This document shows, piece by piece, positions 1-6,811 of a stretch of DNA of 64,000 bases (position 1 is the first letter of the stretch; every line of letters begins with the position of its first letter). A program made the position numbers and the translations under genes. Below the pieces are notes generated by a model. That model did not search any database, was not told where the DNA came from, and was given only the letters and a program-made list of their open reading frames with translations. Location of the stretch: positions 27,607-91,606 of the forward strand of contig DATAFH010000035.1 of assembly GCA_036257565.1 (NCBI GenBank), given 5' to 3'. The DNA is from DASSUW01 sp036257565. GTDB lineage: Bacteria; Actinomycetota; Thermoleophilia; Solirubrobacterales; Solirubrobacteraceae.

Positions 1-323
1 AGCACGCGGTCGAACGCCGCGTCCGGGAACGGCAGCGACTCCCCGGATGCCTCCTCGACCTGGACGCCCGGCTGCCGCCGCCGGCACGCCGCGACGAACG
101 GGGCCGACGGATCCACCGCCGCCACGCGTTCCGCGCCGAGGACCGCGACGAGCTCGGCCGTGAGCCCACCCGGCCCGCAGCCCACGTCGAGCGCCCGGTC
201 GCCGGCTCGGACGCCGGCCGCGGCGACCAGCGCGCGGCCGAGCTCGCTGCTGTAGCGGCCGATGTACCGGTCGTAGGCCTCGGCCGGCGTCTGGAACGTC
301 GCCGCTCCCGTTACGTCCACCAT
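1..323 (-). CDS. Class I SAM-dependent methyltransferase, 3' end cut by window edge
   Basis: The N-terminal 107 residues are present and the rest lies beyond base 1. Motif I of class I methyltransferases (LDVGCGPGG) follows an AYDRYIGRY-type lead-in, and an acidic motif II (AVDPS) follows about 20 residues later, as in the UbiE/Methyltransf_11 group. These residues bind S-adenosylmethionine; the methyl acceptor cannot be told from this part. The ATG at 323 is chosen because it sits just before the conserved region; no strong Shine-Dalgarno is visible. The downstream neighbour on the same strand lies outside the window. Confidence 0.8.
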   Translation of the reverse strand, partial: MVDVTGAATFQTPAEAYDRYIGRYSSELGRALVAAAGVRAGDRALDVGCGPGGLTAELVAVLGAERVAAVDPSAPFVAACRRRQPGVQVEEASGESLPFPDAAFDRV

Positions 324-354
324 GCGCCGAGCCTGCCGCCGGCGGGCGCCCGCG

Positions 355-1728
355 TCAACCCGGCGGCGGGACGAAGCCACCGCACGCCCGCTCGATCACC
401 CGCGCGGCCGCGACGACCTCCAGGTCACGGCCACGACCGCCGATCACCTGCACGCCGACGGGCAGTCCGTCGTCGGTCCGCAGGACCGGCACCGCCGCAG
501 CCGGGAGGCCAGCCGCGTTGGCGAGCGTGCAGAGCGTGAACTTGCCGCCGGGACGCACCGGCTCGCCGTCGATCTCCGTGAAGCCCTCGCCGATCGGCGG
601 CGCCGGCCCCAGGGCGACCGGGCAGAGCGCCAGCCGGCGGCGGTCGAACCACGCGTCGACCTCGCGCTCGGCGGCCGCGAGCTCGCTCCAGGCTTCCAGA
701 TAGGCATCGAGCGGTGGGACTTCGCGAGGGACCGAGTCGACCATCATCTGCCCGTAGCGCGACAGCTCGTCCTCCCGCCCCGCCACCAGCTCGGCGAGGC
801 CGGTCGAGAGCTCGACGCGCTGCAGCCAGTCGAACCAGCGCCGGATCTCCGGCTGCAGCGGCGGGCGGTCCTCGACCAGCGTGGCGCCGTCGGCCGCCAG
901 CGCGCCGGCCGCCAGGCGCACGGCCTCGCGGCAGGCGGCGGCGACGGGCTGGAGGAAGTCGTCCTCGCAGACGCCGACGGTCCCGGCGCCCGGCCGCGGC
1001 GCGGCCGGTTGGTGCTCCGCGAGCACGCCGAGCGCGAGCTCGAGGTCCCCGGCGCTGCGCGCGAGCGGCCCGATGACCGCCAGCCGCGACCACACCGGCG
1101 TCTCGCGCTCGGGAGCATGGCCGGTGCAGGGCACGAGCCCGCGCGAGGGCTTGAGCCCGAACAGGCCCGTGAAATGCGCGGGGTTGCGGATCGAGCTGCC
1201 GATGTCCGAGCCGATCCCGAGCGCGGACATCCCGCTCGCCACCGCCGCCGCCTCGCCGCCCGACGACCCGCCGGCCGAGCGCTCCGGCGCATGCGGGTTG
1301 CGCGTCGCGCCGAAGACCTCGTTGACCGTGTCGTAGAAGGCGCAGAACTCGGGCACGTTCGTCTTTCCGAGCAGGATCGCGCCCGCGCGCCGCATCCGGG
1401 CGATCGACGGCGCGTCATACGTCACGACCTCGTCGACGAACAGTCGTGAGCCGTTCGTGCGGCGCATGCCGGCGACGGCGATCGCGTCCTTGGCGGTGAA
1501 CGGGACGCCGTGGAGCGGGCCGACCGCAGCACCCGAAGCGAGCCTGCGCTCCGCGCCGACGGCCTCCTCTCGCGCCTCCTCCAGTCGCGGCAGCACGATC
1601 GCACCGAGCCACTCGTTCCGCTCCGCGATGCGCGCCACGTGGAGGTCGAGGAGCTCGACGGCCGAGAGCTCGCGGTCGCGCAGCATGCGGGCGAGCTCGG
1701 TCGCGGGCCGGAACAGCAGGTCGCTCAC
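355..1728 (-). CDS. Amidase (amidase-signature family)
   Basis: This 457-residue protein has the full length of amidase-signature hydrolases, which cleave carboxamide bonds through a Ser-cisSer-Lys triad. The Lys is K80 in FTAKDAI, the glycine/serine loop is AGGSSGGEA at about 152-160, and the nucleophile is the Ser before IRNPA at about 179. GatA of the Glu-tRNA amidotransferase belongs to the same family, but no gatB or gatC lies nearby, so a stand-alone amidase of unknown substrate is more likely. The start is a GTG (1728). A second, more distant amidase lies at 46.6-48.0 kb. Confidence 0.9.
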   Translation of the reverse strand: MSDLLFRPATELARMLRDRELSAVELLDLHVARIAERNEWLGAIVLPRLEEAREEAVGAERRLASGAAVGPLHGVPFTAKDAIAVAGMRRTNGSRLFVDEVVTYDAPSIARMRRAGAILLGKTNVPEFCAFYDTVNEVFGATRNPHAPERSAGGSSGGEAAAVASGMSALGIGSDIGSSIRNPAHFTGLFGLKPSRGLVPCTGHAPERETPVWSRLAVIGPLARSAGDLELALGVLAEHQPAAPRPGAGTVGVCEDDFLQPVAAACREAVRLAAGALAADGATLVEDRPPLQPEIRRWFDWLQRVELSTGLAELVAGREDELSRYGQMMVDSVPREVPPLDAYLEAWSELAAAEREVDAWFDRRRLALCPVALGPAPPIGEGFTEIDGEPVRPGGKFTLCTLANAAGLPAAAVPVLRTDDGLPVGVQVIGGRGRDLEVVAAARVIERACGGFVPPPG

Positions 1729-1820
1729 GGCCGAACACTACGCCCGCCGACAGCGCGGCGATGAATTGCGACGCCGCCACGGGTCCTTGAGCACAGCGAC
1801 CGTATGAGGAGGCTCGAGAC

Positions 1821-2324
1821 ATGTCCGCTCCGACCGCCAAGTTCGACAGCCGCTTCAGCGACCCGTCGGCCGGCCCCACGGCGTGGCCGGAGGTCGAGCG
1901 TGCGCTCGAAGAGGCCGAGCTCTACTGGCTCACGACCGTCCGCGCCGACGGCCGCCCGCACGTCACGCCGCTGATCGGCGTCGCGCACGAGGGAGCGATG
2001 CACTTCTGCACCGGCCTGCGCGAGCAGAAGGCCCGCAACCTCGAGCACAGCCGCCAGGTGGCGCTCACCACGGGCACCAACGCCTGGGCCCAGGGCCTGG
2101 ACGTCGTCGTCGAGGGCGAGGCGGTGCGGATCGTCGACCGTGACGAGCTGCAGCGGCTCGCTGACGCCTACGAGGCCAAGTACGGCAGCGTCTGGCACTT
2201 CGACGTCGGCGACGGCGGCTTCGGCTCGGGAGAGGACCTCGCCGCGGTGTTCCGCATCGAGCCGGCCAAGGTCCTCGCGTTCGCCAAGGACCCCCACGCC
2301 CACACGAGCTTCCGCTTCGGCTGA
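1821..2324 (+). CDS. Pyridoxamine 5'-phosphate oxidase (PPOX) family flavin/F420-binding protein
   Basis: The 167-residue protein has the split-barrel PPOX pattern: TTVRADGRPHVTPL near residue 40, then a FCTG strand and a REQKARNLEHS segment. Actinobacterial members bind FMN, heme or F420 and often use F420H2 as reductant. The window carries a near-complete F420 pathway, so an F420-dependent reductase is possible, but the cofactor cannot be read from sequence alone. A strong ribosome site (GAGGAGG, 1806-1812) lies 8 nt before the ATG, which fixes the start. The gene converges on the hydrolase that ends at 2328. Confidence 0.85.
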   Translation: MSAPTAKFDSRFSDPSAGPTAWPEVERALEEAELYWLTTVRADGRPHVTPLIGVAHEGAMHFCTGLREQKARNLEHSRQVALTTGTNAWAQGLDVVVEGEAVRIVDRDELQRLADAYEAKYGSVWHFDVGDGGFGSGEDLAAVFRIEPAKVLAFAKDPHAHTSFRFG

Positions 2325-2327
2325 CCC

Positions 2328-3071
2328 TCAGGTGCCGAGGGCGCGGCGGAAGAGGGCGACGGTCTCGGCGAACGCCTGGTCGGTCGCCTCGGGGTCGTAG
2401 CGGTCGCCGACGTCGCGGCCGAAGGCGTGCTCGGCGTCGTACAGGCGCCAGGTGAAGCGGGCGCCGGAGGCCTCGAGCGCGCGCCGGACGGTCTCGCGGC
2501 CGTCCTCCGGCGTGTGCGGGTCGCGGGTGCCGAAGATCATGAGCAGCTCGCCGTCGATCTCGCCCGCCCTGGCCAGCGAGCCGGCGTCGGGGTCGGCGCC
2601 GAGCTTGCCGTCGTGGAGCCCGGTCGGGTACCAGCAGGCCGTCGCGCGGACCACCGGGAGCATGGCCGCGCGGAACGCTAGGTGGCCACCCGTGCAGTGG
2701 CCGGCGGCGCCGAGTGGGGCGCCCGCGACCGCCGCGTGCGAGCCGACGTACGACAGGGCGGCGCGGATGTCGGCGTCGAAGTCGGCGACCGGGGTCGCCT
2801 CGGCGTCGTGCTGCCCGCGCACCTTGCCCTCGTCGTCGAACCCGAGCACGGTGCCCGGCCGCTCGATCCGGTGGTAGATCTCCGGCGCGGCCACGACGAA
2901 CCCGTAACCGGCCAGCTGCACGCACCAGCGCAGTGTCGAGTCGGTGAGCTGGAAGATGTCGGAGTGGAAGACGATGCCGGGGTGGGGACCGGGCGCTCGC
3001 GGAGCGGCCAGGAAGGCGCGCATCATCCGCCCACCGACCGGAACCTCGACGTACTCGCGCGAGACGACCAC
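2328..3071 (-). CDS. Dienelactone hydrolase family protein
   Basis: An alpha/beta hydrolase of about 247 residues. The nucleophile elbow is GHCTGG (Cys nucleophile, as in dienelactone hydrolase), followed by an acid segment GTRDPHTP and a C-terminal His in AEHAFGRD. The family opens dienelactones in aromatic catabolism, but many members act on other esters, so the substrate is open. The GTG at 3071 is preferred because it lies 3 nt after the stop of the gene upstream (3074), which implies translational coupling; a longer reading frame upstream has no start in keeping with this. Confidence 0.85.
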   Translation of the reverse strand: MVVSREYVEVPVGGRMMRAFLAAPRAPGPHPGIVFHSDIFQLTDSTLRWCVQLAGYGFVVAAPEIYHRIERPGTVLGFDDEGKVRGQHDAEATPVADFDADIRAALSYVGSHAAVAGAPLGAAGHCTGGHLAFRAAMLPVVRATACWYPTGLHDGKLGADPDAGSLARAGEIDGELLMIFGTRDPHTPEDGRETVRRALEASGARFTWRLYDAEHAFGRDVGDRYDPEATDQAFAETVALFRRALGT

Positions 3072-3073
3072 CG

Positions 3074-3529
3074 CTACTTCACCCGCGTGTACACGAGCTC
3101 GAAGTCGAGCTCCCACTCGCGCCCGTCCGGCGACGTCTCCCAGCGCCCGCGGATCGTGGCGGGCCCGTCGAACGCGCCCAGCCAGCGCTGGTGGAACGGC
3201 AGCGGGGTGAAGTCGGGAGCGTGGCGCTCGAGCGTCCACTTGCGCCCGTCGAAGGTCATCGCGTACACGCGCGCGATCCCGCGCGAGTCGAAGTAGTGCT
3301 GGATGTAGCCGTCGCCGTCGTCGGTGCCGATCACCGACAGTCCGTCGGGCGCCTCTGGCACCGGCACCGAGGACCGCTGGACCAGGAAGGCTCCGCCGAG
3401 CACCCACTCGAAGGTCATCCGCGCCTCGTCGGCGGCCTCGGGCGGCAGCGGAAAGGCCGGAGCCTCGATCCGCCACGTGCCCACGAACGGCTCCAGGCGT
3501 GCGAGCCGCGTCCGCTGGTTCTCGTCCAT
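3074..3529 (-). CDS. DUF1579-like lipocalin-fold protein
   Basis: A 151-residue protein with the layout of small beta-barrel proteins annotated as DUF1579: FVGTWRIE near the N-terminus, then MTFEWVLGGAFLVQR, then a YFDSRG strand and an RGRWETSPDGREWELDFE end. Such proteins are thought to bind small hydrophobic ligands, but no activity is established. It is the first gene of a two-gene unit with the dienelactone-type hydrolase 3 nt downstream. Its ATG (3529) lies 10 nt from the divergent alpha/beta hydrolase start at 3540. Confidence 0.7.
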   Translation of the reverse strand: MDENQRTRLARLEPFVGTWRIEAPAFPLPPEAADEARMTFEWVLGGAFLVQRSSVPVPEAPDGLSVIGTDDGDGYIQHYFDSRGIARVYAMTFDGRKWTLERHAPDFTPLPFHQRWLGAFDGPATIRGRWETSPDGREWELDFELVYTRVK

Positions 3530-3539
3530 ACGCGCAACA

Positions 3540-4127
3540 ATGACGGAACCACTCTCCGATCGCCGCGAGCTTGAGATCGACGGGCTGCGCATCGCCTACG
3601 AGCAGGCGGGCGACGGGCCTCTGCTCGTCCTCCTGCACGGCTACGTCGGTGACGGGCCGAGCACCGGGCACCCGCAGCTCGACGCGCTCAGCGACGCGTT
3701 CACGGTCGTGGCCTGGGACGGACCGGGCACGGGCCGGTCCTCGGATCCGCCGGAGTCCTTCTCGCTGCCCGACTTCGCCGACGTCCTCGCCGGCTTCGTC
3801 GATGCCCTGGAGCTCGGACGGCCGCACGTGGCCGGGCTGTCGTTCGGCGGCGGGCTCGCGCTCGAGCTCGTCCGCCGGCATCCCGGGATCCCGAGGACGC
3901 TCATCCTCGCCTCCGCGTACACCGGTTGGGCCGGCTCCCTCTCGCCCGAGGAGGGCCGGCTTCGCCTGCGGCAGGTCCTCGAGCTCGCCGACCTCCCACC
4001 CGAGCGGTTCGTCGCCGCGGTCGCGCCGACCGCGTCAGCTCGGAGATGCGTCCCTTCCTGCGAGAGGATTGACGACGACATGCTTGCGACGGCCGAGCAG
4101 GACGGGCTATGCCGGACGGGCAGCTGA
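3540..4127 (+). pseudogene. Alpha/beta hydrolase, C-terminally truncated
   Basis: The N-terminal two thirds are typical: oxyanion turn LLHGYVGDG, WDGPGTGRS, and nucleophile elbow GLSFGGG near residue 100. After about residue 163 the sequence turns low-complexity (ASARRCVPS...) and stops at 195 residues, against about 270 for the family. The segment that should carry the catalytic Asp and His is missing in all frames before the next gene begins at 4183. I infer a deletion that left a non-functional remnant. The start region overlaps nothing and has ATG at 3540. Confidence 0.6.
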
Positions 4128-4182
4128 GCGCTGCTTCGCGGAGGCGGGCTCGGGCCGGCTGAGGGCTGCGAGACTCGCCCTC

Positions 4183-4935
4183 GTGCTGCTCCGCCCCGAG
4201 GCCGATGCCGTGATCGCGGTGACCCAGCCTGCGCACGCATGGGTCTCGGGGCAGCTTGCACGCGCCTGGGGGAACGAGCGGTTCGGTCCCGTCGGGCCGT
4301 GGGAGGAGGTGTGCCTGGCCGCCGAGCAGCACGACGTCGGCATGACCGACTGGGAGCTGCAGCCCACGCTGAACCCGAAGACCGGGCTGCCGCACTCCTT
4401 CATGGAGATGGAGCTCGAGACCCACATGGCGCTGTGGTCGCGCGCCGCGGAGCGTGTGCTTCCGCAGAGCCGCTACGCGGCGCTGCTCGTCTCCCTGCAC
4501 GGCACCGCGCTGTACGCGCGGCGCGACCTCGACCGGCTCAGCCCCGCCGACGCGGAGCGCGTCCGCGGGTTCCTCGCCGGTCAGCAGGCGCTCCAGCGAC
4601 AACTGACGCCGCCCGGGGCGACGCCGGAGGAGATCGCCCGCAACCAGCGGCTCGTGTGGACGTGGGACTCGCTCTCGCTCGGGCTGCTGCTCGACTGGTG
4701 GCCGTACGAGCTGCGGGCCGTGCCCACCGCCGACGGCGCCGTCGACATCGCCGTCGAGGGCGTCGAGGAGGACACGGTCACGCTGGACCCCTGGCCGTTC
4801 GCGGGCGGCCGGGTGCGGGTGCGGGCGGAGGCTCGCCGCCTCGCCGGCCGCTACGACGACGAGGCGGCGATGCGCTCCGCGCTCGCGCGGGCGCCGTGGC
4901 TCACCGTCGAGCGGATCCTCGAAGCGCCGGCCTGA
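4183..4935 (+). CDS. DUF3891 family protein
   Basis: A protein of about 250 residues that begins LLRPEADAVIAVTQPAHAW, the usual opening of DUF3891 proteins, and continues with AAEQHDVGMTDWE (His and Asp, reminiscent of HD-type metal ligands) and LHGTALYARR. No biochemical function is known for the family. The GTG at 4183 is chosen because the family starts here; the reading frame extends upstream only through the hydrolase remnant. A conserved WTWDSLSL motif lies near residue 165. Confidence 0.8.
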   Translation: MLLRPEADAVIAVTQPAHAWVSGQLARAWGNERFGPVGPWEEVCLAAEQHDVGMTDWELQPTLNPKTGLPHSFMEMELETHMALWSRAAERVLPQSRYAALLVSLHGTALYARRDLDRLSPADAERVRGFLAGQQALQRQLTPPGATPEEIARNQRLVWTWDSLSLGLLLDWWPYELRAVPTADGAVDIAVEGVEEDTVTLDPWPFAGGRVRVRAEARRLAGRYDDEAAMRSALARAPWLTVERILEAPA

Positions 4936-5014
4936 CAAGTCCATGGCAAGCCCGCGCCAAGCGGCTGCCGCGATCGTGAGCTCTCCACCATGCCGCCGAG
5001 GAGCCGACGCCACG

Positions 5015-5617
5015 ATGCCGCTGAAGAACTACGGGGTGCTCGTAGGACGCCCGACCGACCGTCGCCGCGAGGACGGCACCGACACGCCGCACTACCAGGT
5101 TCGCCTCGAGGACGCGGACGGCGTGAGCTACCGCATCGCGGTCAACGTGCTGTCGCAGGAGTCGCCCTCCGAGCTGCTCTACCTCGTCGAGGACGACCTG
5201 CGCCACCCGGTGGCCGACACGGCTGGCGCGCTCGACCTCTGCTGGCACGCGCTGGCCCCCCGCGCGGGGCTCGACCTCATCCGCGGGAACCTGGTGTCAC
5301 GCGACCGCATGCGACCGCTGCCGCCGCACGTCGCCGGCCGCGCGCCCGAGCGCGAGACCGTCACCCTCGTCAACGCCTCTCCCGAGCCTGTGGACCTCAC
5401 CGGCTGGCGGATCGCCGACCGGATGAAGGAGACGTGCACGGTGCCGGCCGGACCCCTGGCGGCCGGCGCGACGCTGACCGTCGAGCTCAACGGCCGCGTC
5501 GCGCTCGGCAACAAGGGCGGCACGATCACGCTCCTGGAGCGCGATGGCCTGAAGGTGAGCGGGGTGTCCTACACCGCCGAGCAGGCGCGCAGCGAAGGCT
5601 GGACGCTGACGTTCTGA
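5015..5617 (+). CDS. DUF2278 family protein with lamin-tail-like C-terminus
   Basis: A 200-residue protein. The N-terminal half (KNYGVLVGRP, then HYQVRL and IAVNVLSQESPSELLY) matches the DUF2278 pattern of poorly characterised proteins. The C-terminal half has a beta-sandwich look (LVNASPEPVDLTGWRIAD ... LTVEL) typical of lamin-tail domains, which mediate adhesion or nucleic-acid contacts. Function is unknown. The ATG at 5015 is taken because it directly precedes the conserved PLKNYG; an in-frame upstream start at 4943 would add an unconserved tail. Confidence 0.75.
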   Translation: MPLKNYGVLVGRPTDRRREDGTDTPHYQVRLEDADGVSYRIAVNVLSQESPSELLYLVEDDLRHPVADTAGALDLCWHALAPRAGLDLIRGNLVSRDRMRPLPPHVAGRAPERETVTLVNASPEPVDLTGWRIADRMKETCTVPAGPLAAGATLTVELNGRVALGNKGGTITLLERDGLKVSGVSYTAEQARSEGWTLTF

Positions 5618-5623
5618 GCCGTG

Positions 5624-5716
5624 CTAGGCGGGTACGGCCGTGAGGCCGAGCTCGGCGGGCGACACGCGGTGGTGGTTGCGGCGGTGGCGCTTGATGCGGC
5701 GGAGTACCTTCGTCAT
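5624..5716 (-). CDS. Possible 30-residue highly basic peptide
   Basis: A short frame that starts with ATG and reads MTKVLRRIKRHRRNHHRV, rich in Arg, Lys and His, and ends just after the convergent DUF2278 gene. Very basic peptides of this size occur among ribosome-associated proteins, but I do not recognise the family and no ribosome site is visible. The start ATG and basic character are the only support, so this is tentative. Confidence 0.3.
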   Translation of the reverse strand: MTKVLRRIKRHRRNHHRVSPAELGLTAVPA

Positions 5717-5814
5717 AACGAGAACCACGGTACGCCCGCCAGTAGCGCGACGAAACCGAGGCATCCCCCGGGCGGGGGTGCGGTTCCCCGAACGTCCGCG
5801 CTGAGGTTCGGCGC

Positions 5815-6396
5815 TCAGTGAGGGTGCTCGCCGGTGGCGGCCGGCGGGCGCGATTCCTCGGCCAGCGAGGTGATCGTGAGCAAGCCGCGGGCGGCGTCCT
5901 CGAGCACGCCCGACGCCTCCTCCGACGAGCGCGCGTACAGCTCGACGAGCAGGTGCACGACGATCTGGTCCTCGTCGTGCTTGTGGAAGCGCACATGCGT
6001 GAAGAACTCGCGCGTGCCGTGGTCGCCGAACGCCGCGAAGGCCAGCGAGTCGGCAGCCTCGGGGCCGGAGCAGGTCTCGACCGACTCGGCGTCGACCGTC
6101 ACGGTGCAGGAGGCCACCCACGGCGTGCCGGCCACCATCCGCTCCCAGCGGTCCTCGATCGGCTCGATGCGGCCGTTGTGGAAGCCGAGGTGCGGCTGGT
6201 CGTGCATGCAGTCCAGGCACTGCACGACCGCCTCTTGGAGCTCGTCCACCACCTCTGCCCGCTCACCGCTGACCGGGTCGATGCGGTGGATGCCCTCGTA
6301 GTGGACCTGGACCTCGAGCTCCTGCGACCAGCAGCGGTAGCAGCGGAGCCAGGCCCCGATCGGCGTCGCCTGAGGAGAACCCTCCATCCCGGCCAT
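5815..6396 (-). CDS. Hypothetical protein with two CxxC pairs
   Basis: A protein of about 190 residues with RCYRCW near the N-terminus and VQCLDCM about 40 residues later, spaced like a treble-clef or zinc-ribbon metal site. The C-terminal part (FFTHVRFHKHDEDQIVVHLLVELYA) looks like a folded alpha/beta domain. I do not recognise the family. Two nearby ATGs (6396 and 6387) are possible. The upstream one leaves only 3 nt to the divergent lipoprotein start, so promoters must overlap coding sequence. Confidence 0.65.
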   Translation of the reverse strand: MAGMEGSPQATPIGAWLRCYRCWSQELEVQVHYEGIHRIDPVSGERAEVVDELQEAVVQCLDCMHDQPHLGFHNGRIEPIEDRWERMVAGTPWVASCTVTVDAESVETCSGPEAADSLAFAAFGDHGTREFFTHVRFHKHDEDQIVVHLLVELYARSSEEASGVLEDAARGLLTITSLAEESRPPAATGEHPH

Positions 6397-6399
6397 TCT

Positions 6400-6801
6400 A
6401 TGCTGCGGCCCGTGCGGTACCTGGCAGCGCCGCTCGCGCTCCTCCTGCTGCTCGCGGGATGCGGCGACACCGGGCCACCCCCGGAGGAGCAGGTGCGCTC
6501 GACCGTCGCCGCCTTCGCCCGCGCGACGGCCGCCAAGGACTACCCGGAGCTCTGCGACCGCCTCCTGGCGCCGGACCTCGTCGAGGACGTCGAGTCGGTC
6601 GGCCTGCCGTGCGAGGACGCGCTGGAGCGCGGATTGAGCAGCGTGGAGGATCCGCGCCTCAGCATCGGCGAGGTGAAGGTGGACGGCGACGAGGCGACCG
6701 TCGAGACGCGGACCTCGGCCGCCGGGCAGGAGCCGTCCGCGGACACGCTGCGGCTGGTCAACGTCGACGGGACCTGGAAGATTTCCTCCCTTGGAACGTG
6801 A
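6400..6801 (+). CDS. Small secreted lipoprotein
   Basis: A 133-residue protein with a clear lipoprotein signal: positive start (LRPVRY), hydrophobic run, and lipobox LLAGC at about 17-21, so it should be anchored outside the membrane through the lipidated Cys. The mature part (VRSTVAAFARATAAKDYPELCDRLL) resembles NTF2/SnoaL-like folds seen in actinobacterial lipoproteins, with two further Cys that could form a disulfide. Function is unknown. Its 3' end reaches to within 11 nt of the patatin-related gene start. Confidence 0.7.
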   Translation: MLRPVRYLAAPLALLLLLAGCGDTGPPPEEQVRSTVAAFARATAAKDYPELCDRLLAPDLVEDVESVGLPCEDALERGLSSVEDPRLSIGEVKVDGDEATVETRTSAAGQEPSADTLRLVNVDGTWKISSLGT

Positions 6802-6811
6802 GGCGCCTGTC

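Noticed and set aside
355..1728. GatA subunit of Glu-tRNA amidotransferase
   Set aside because: No gatB or gatC nearby and the surrounding motifs fit a general amidase; the same holds for the gene at 46607.
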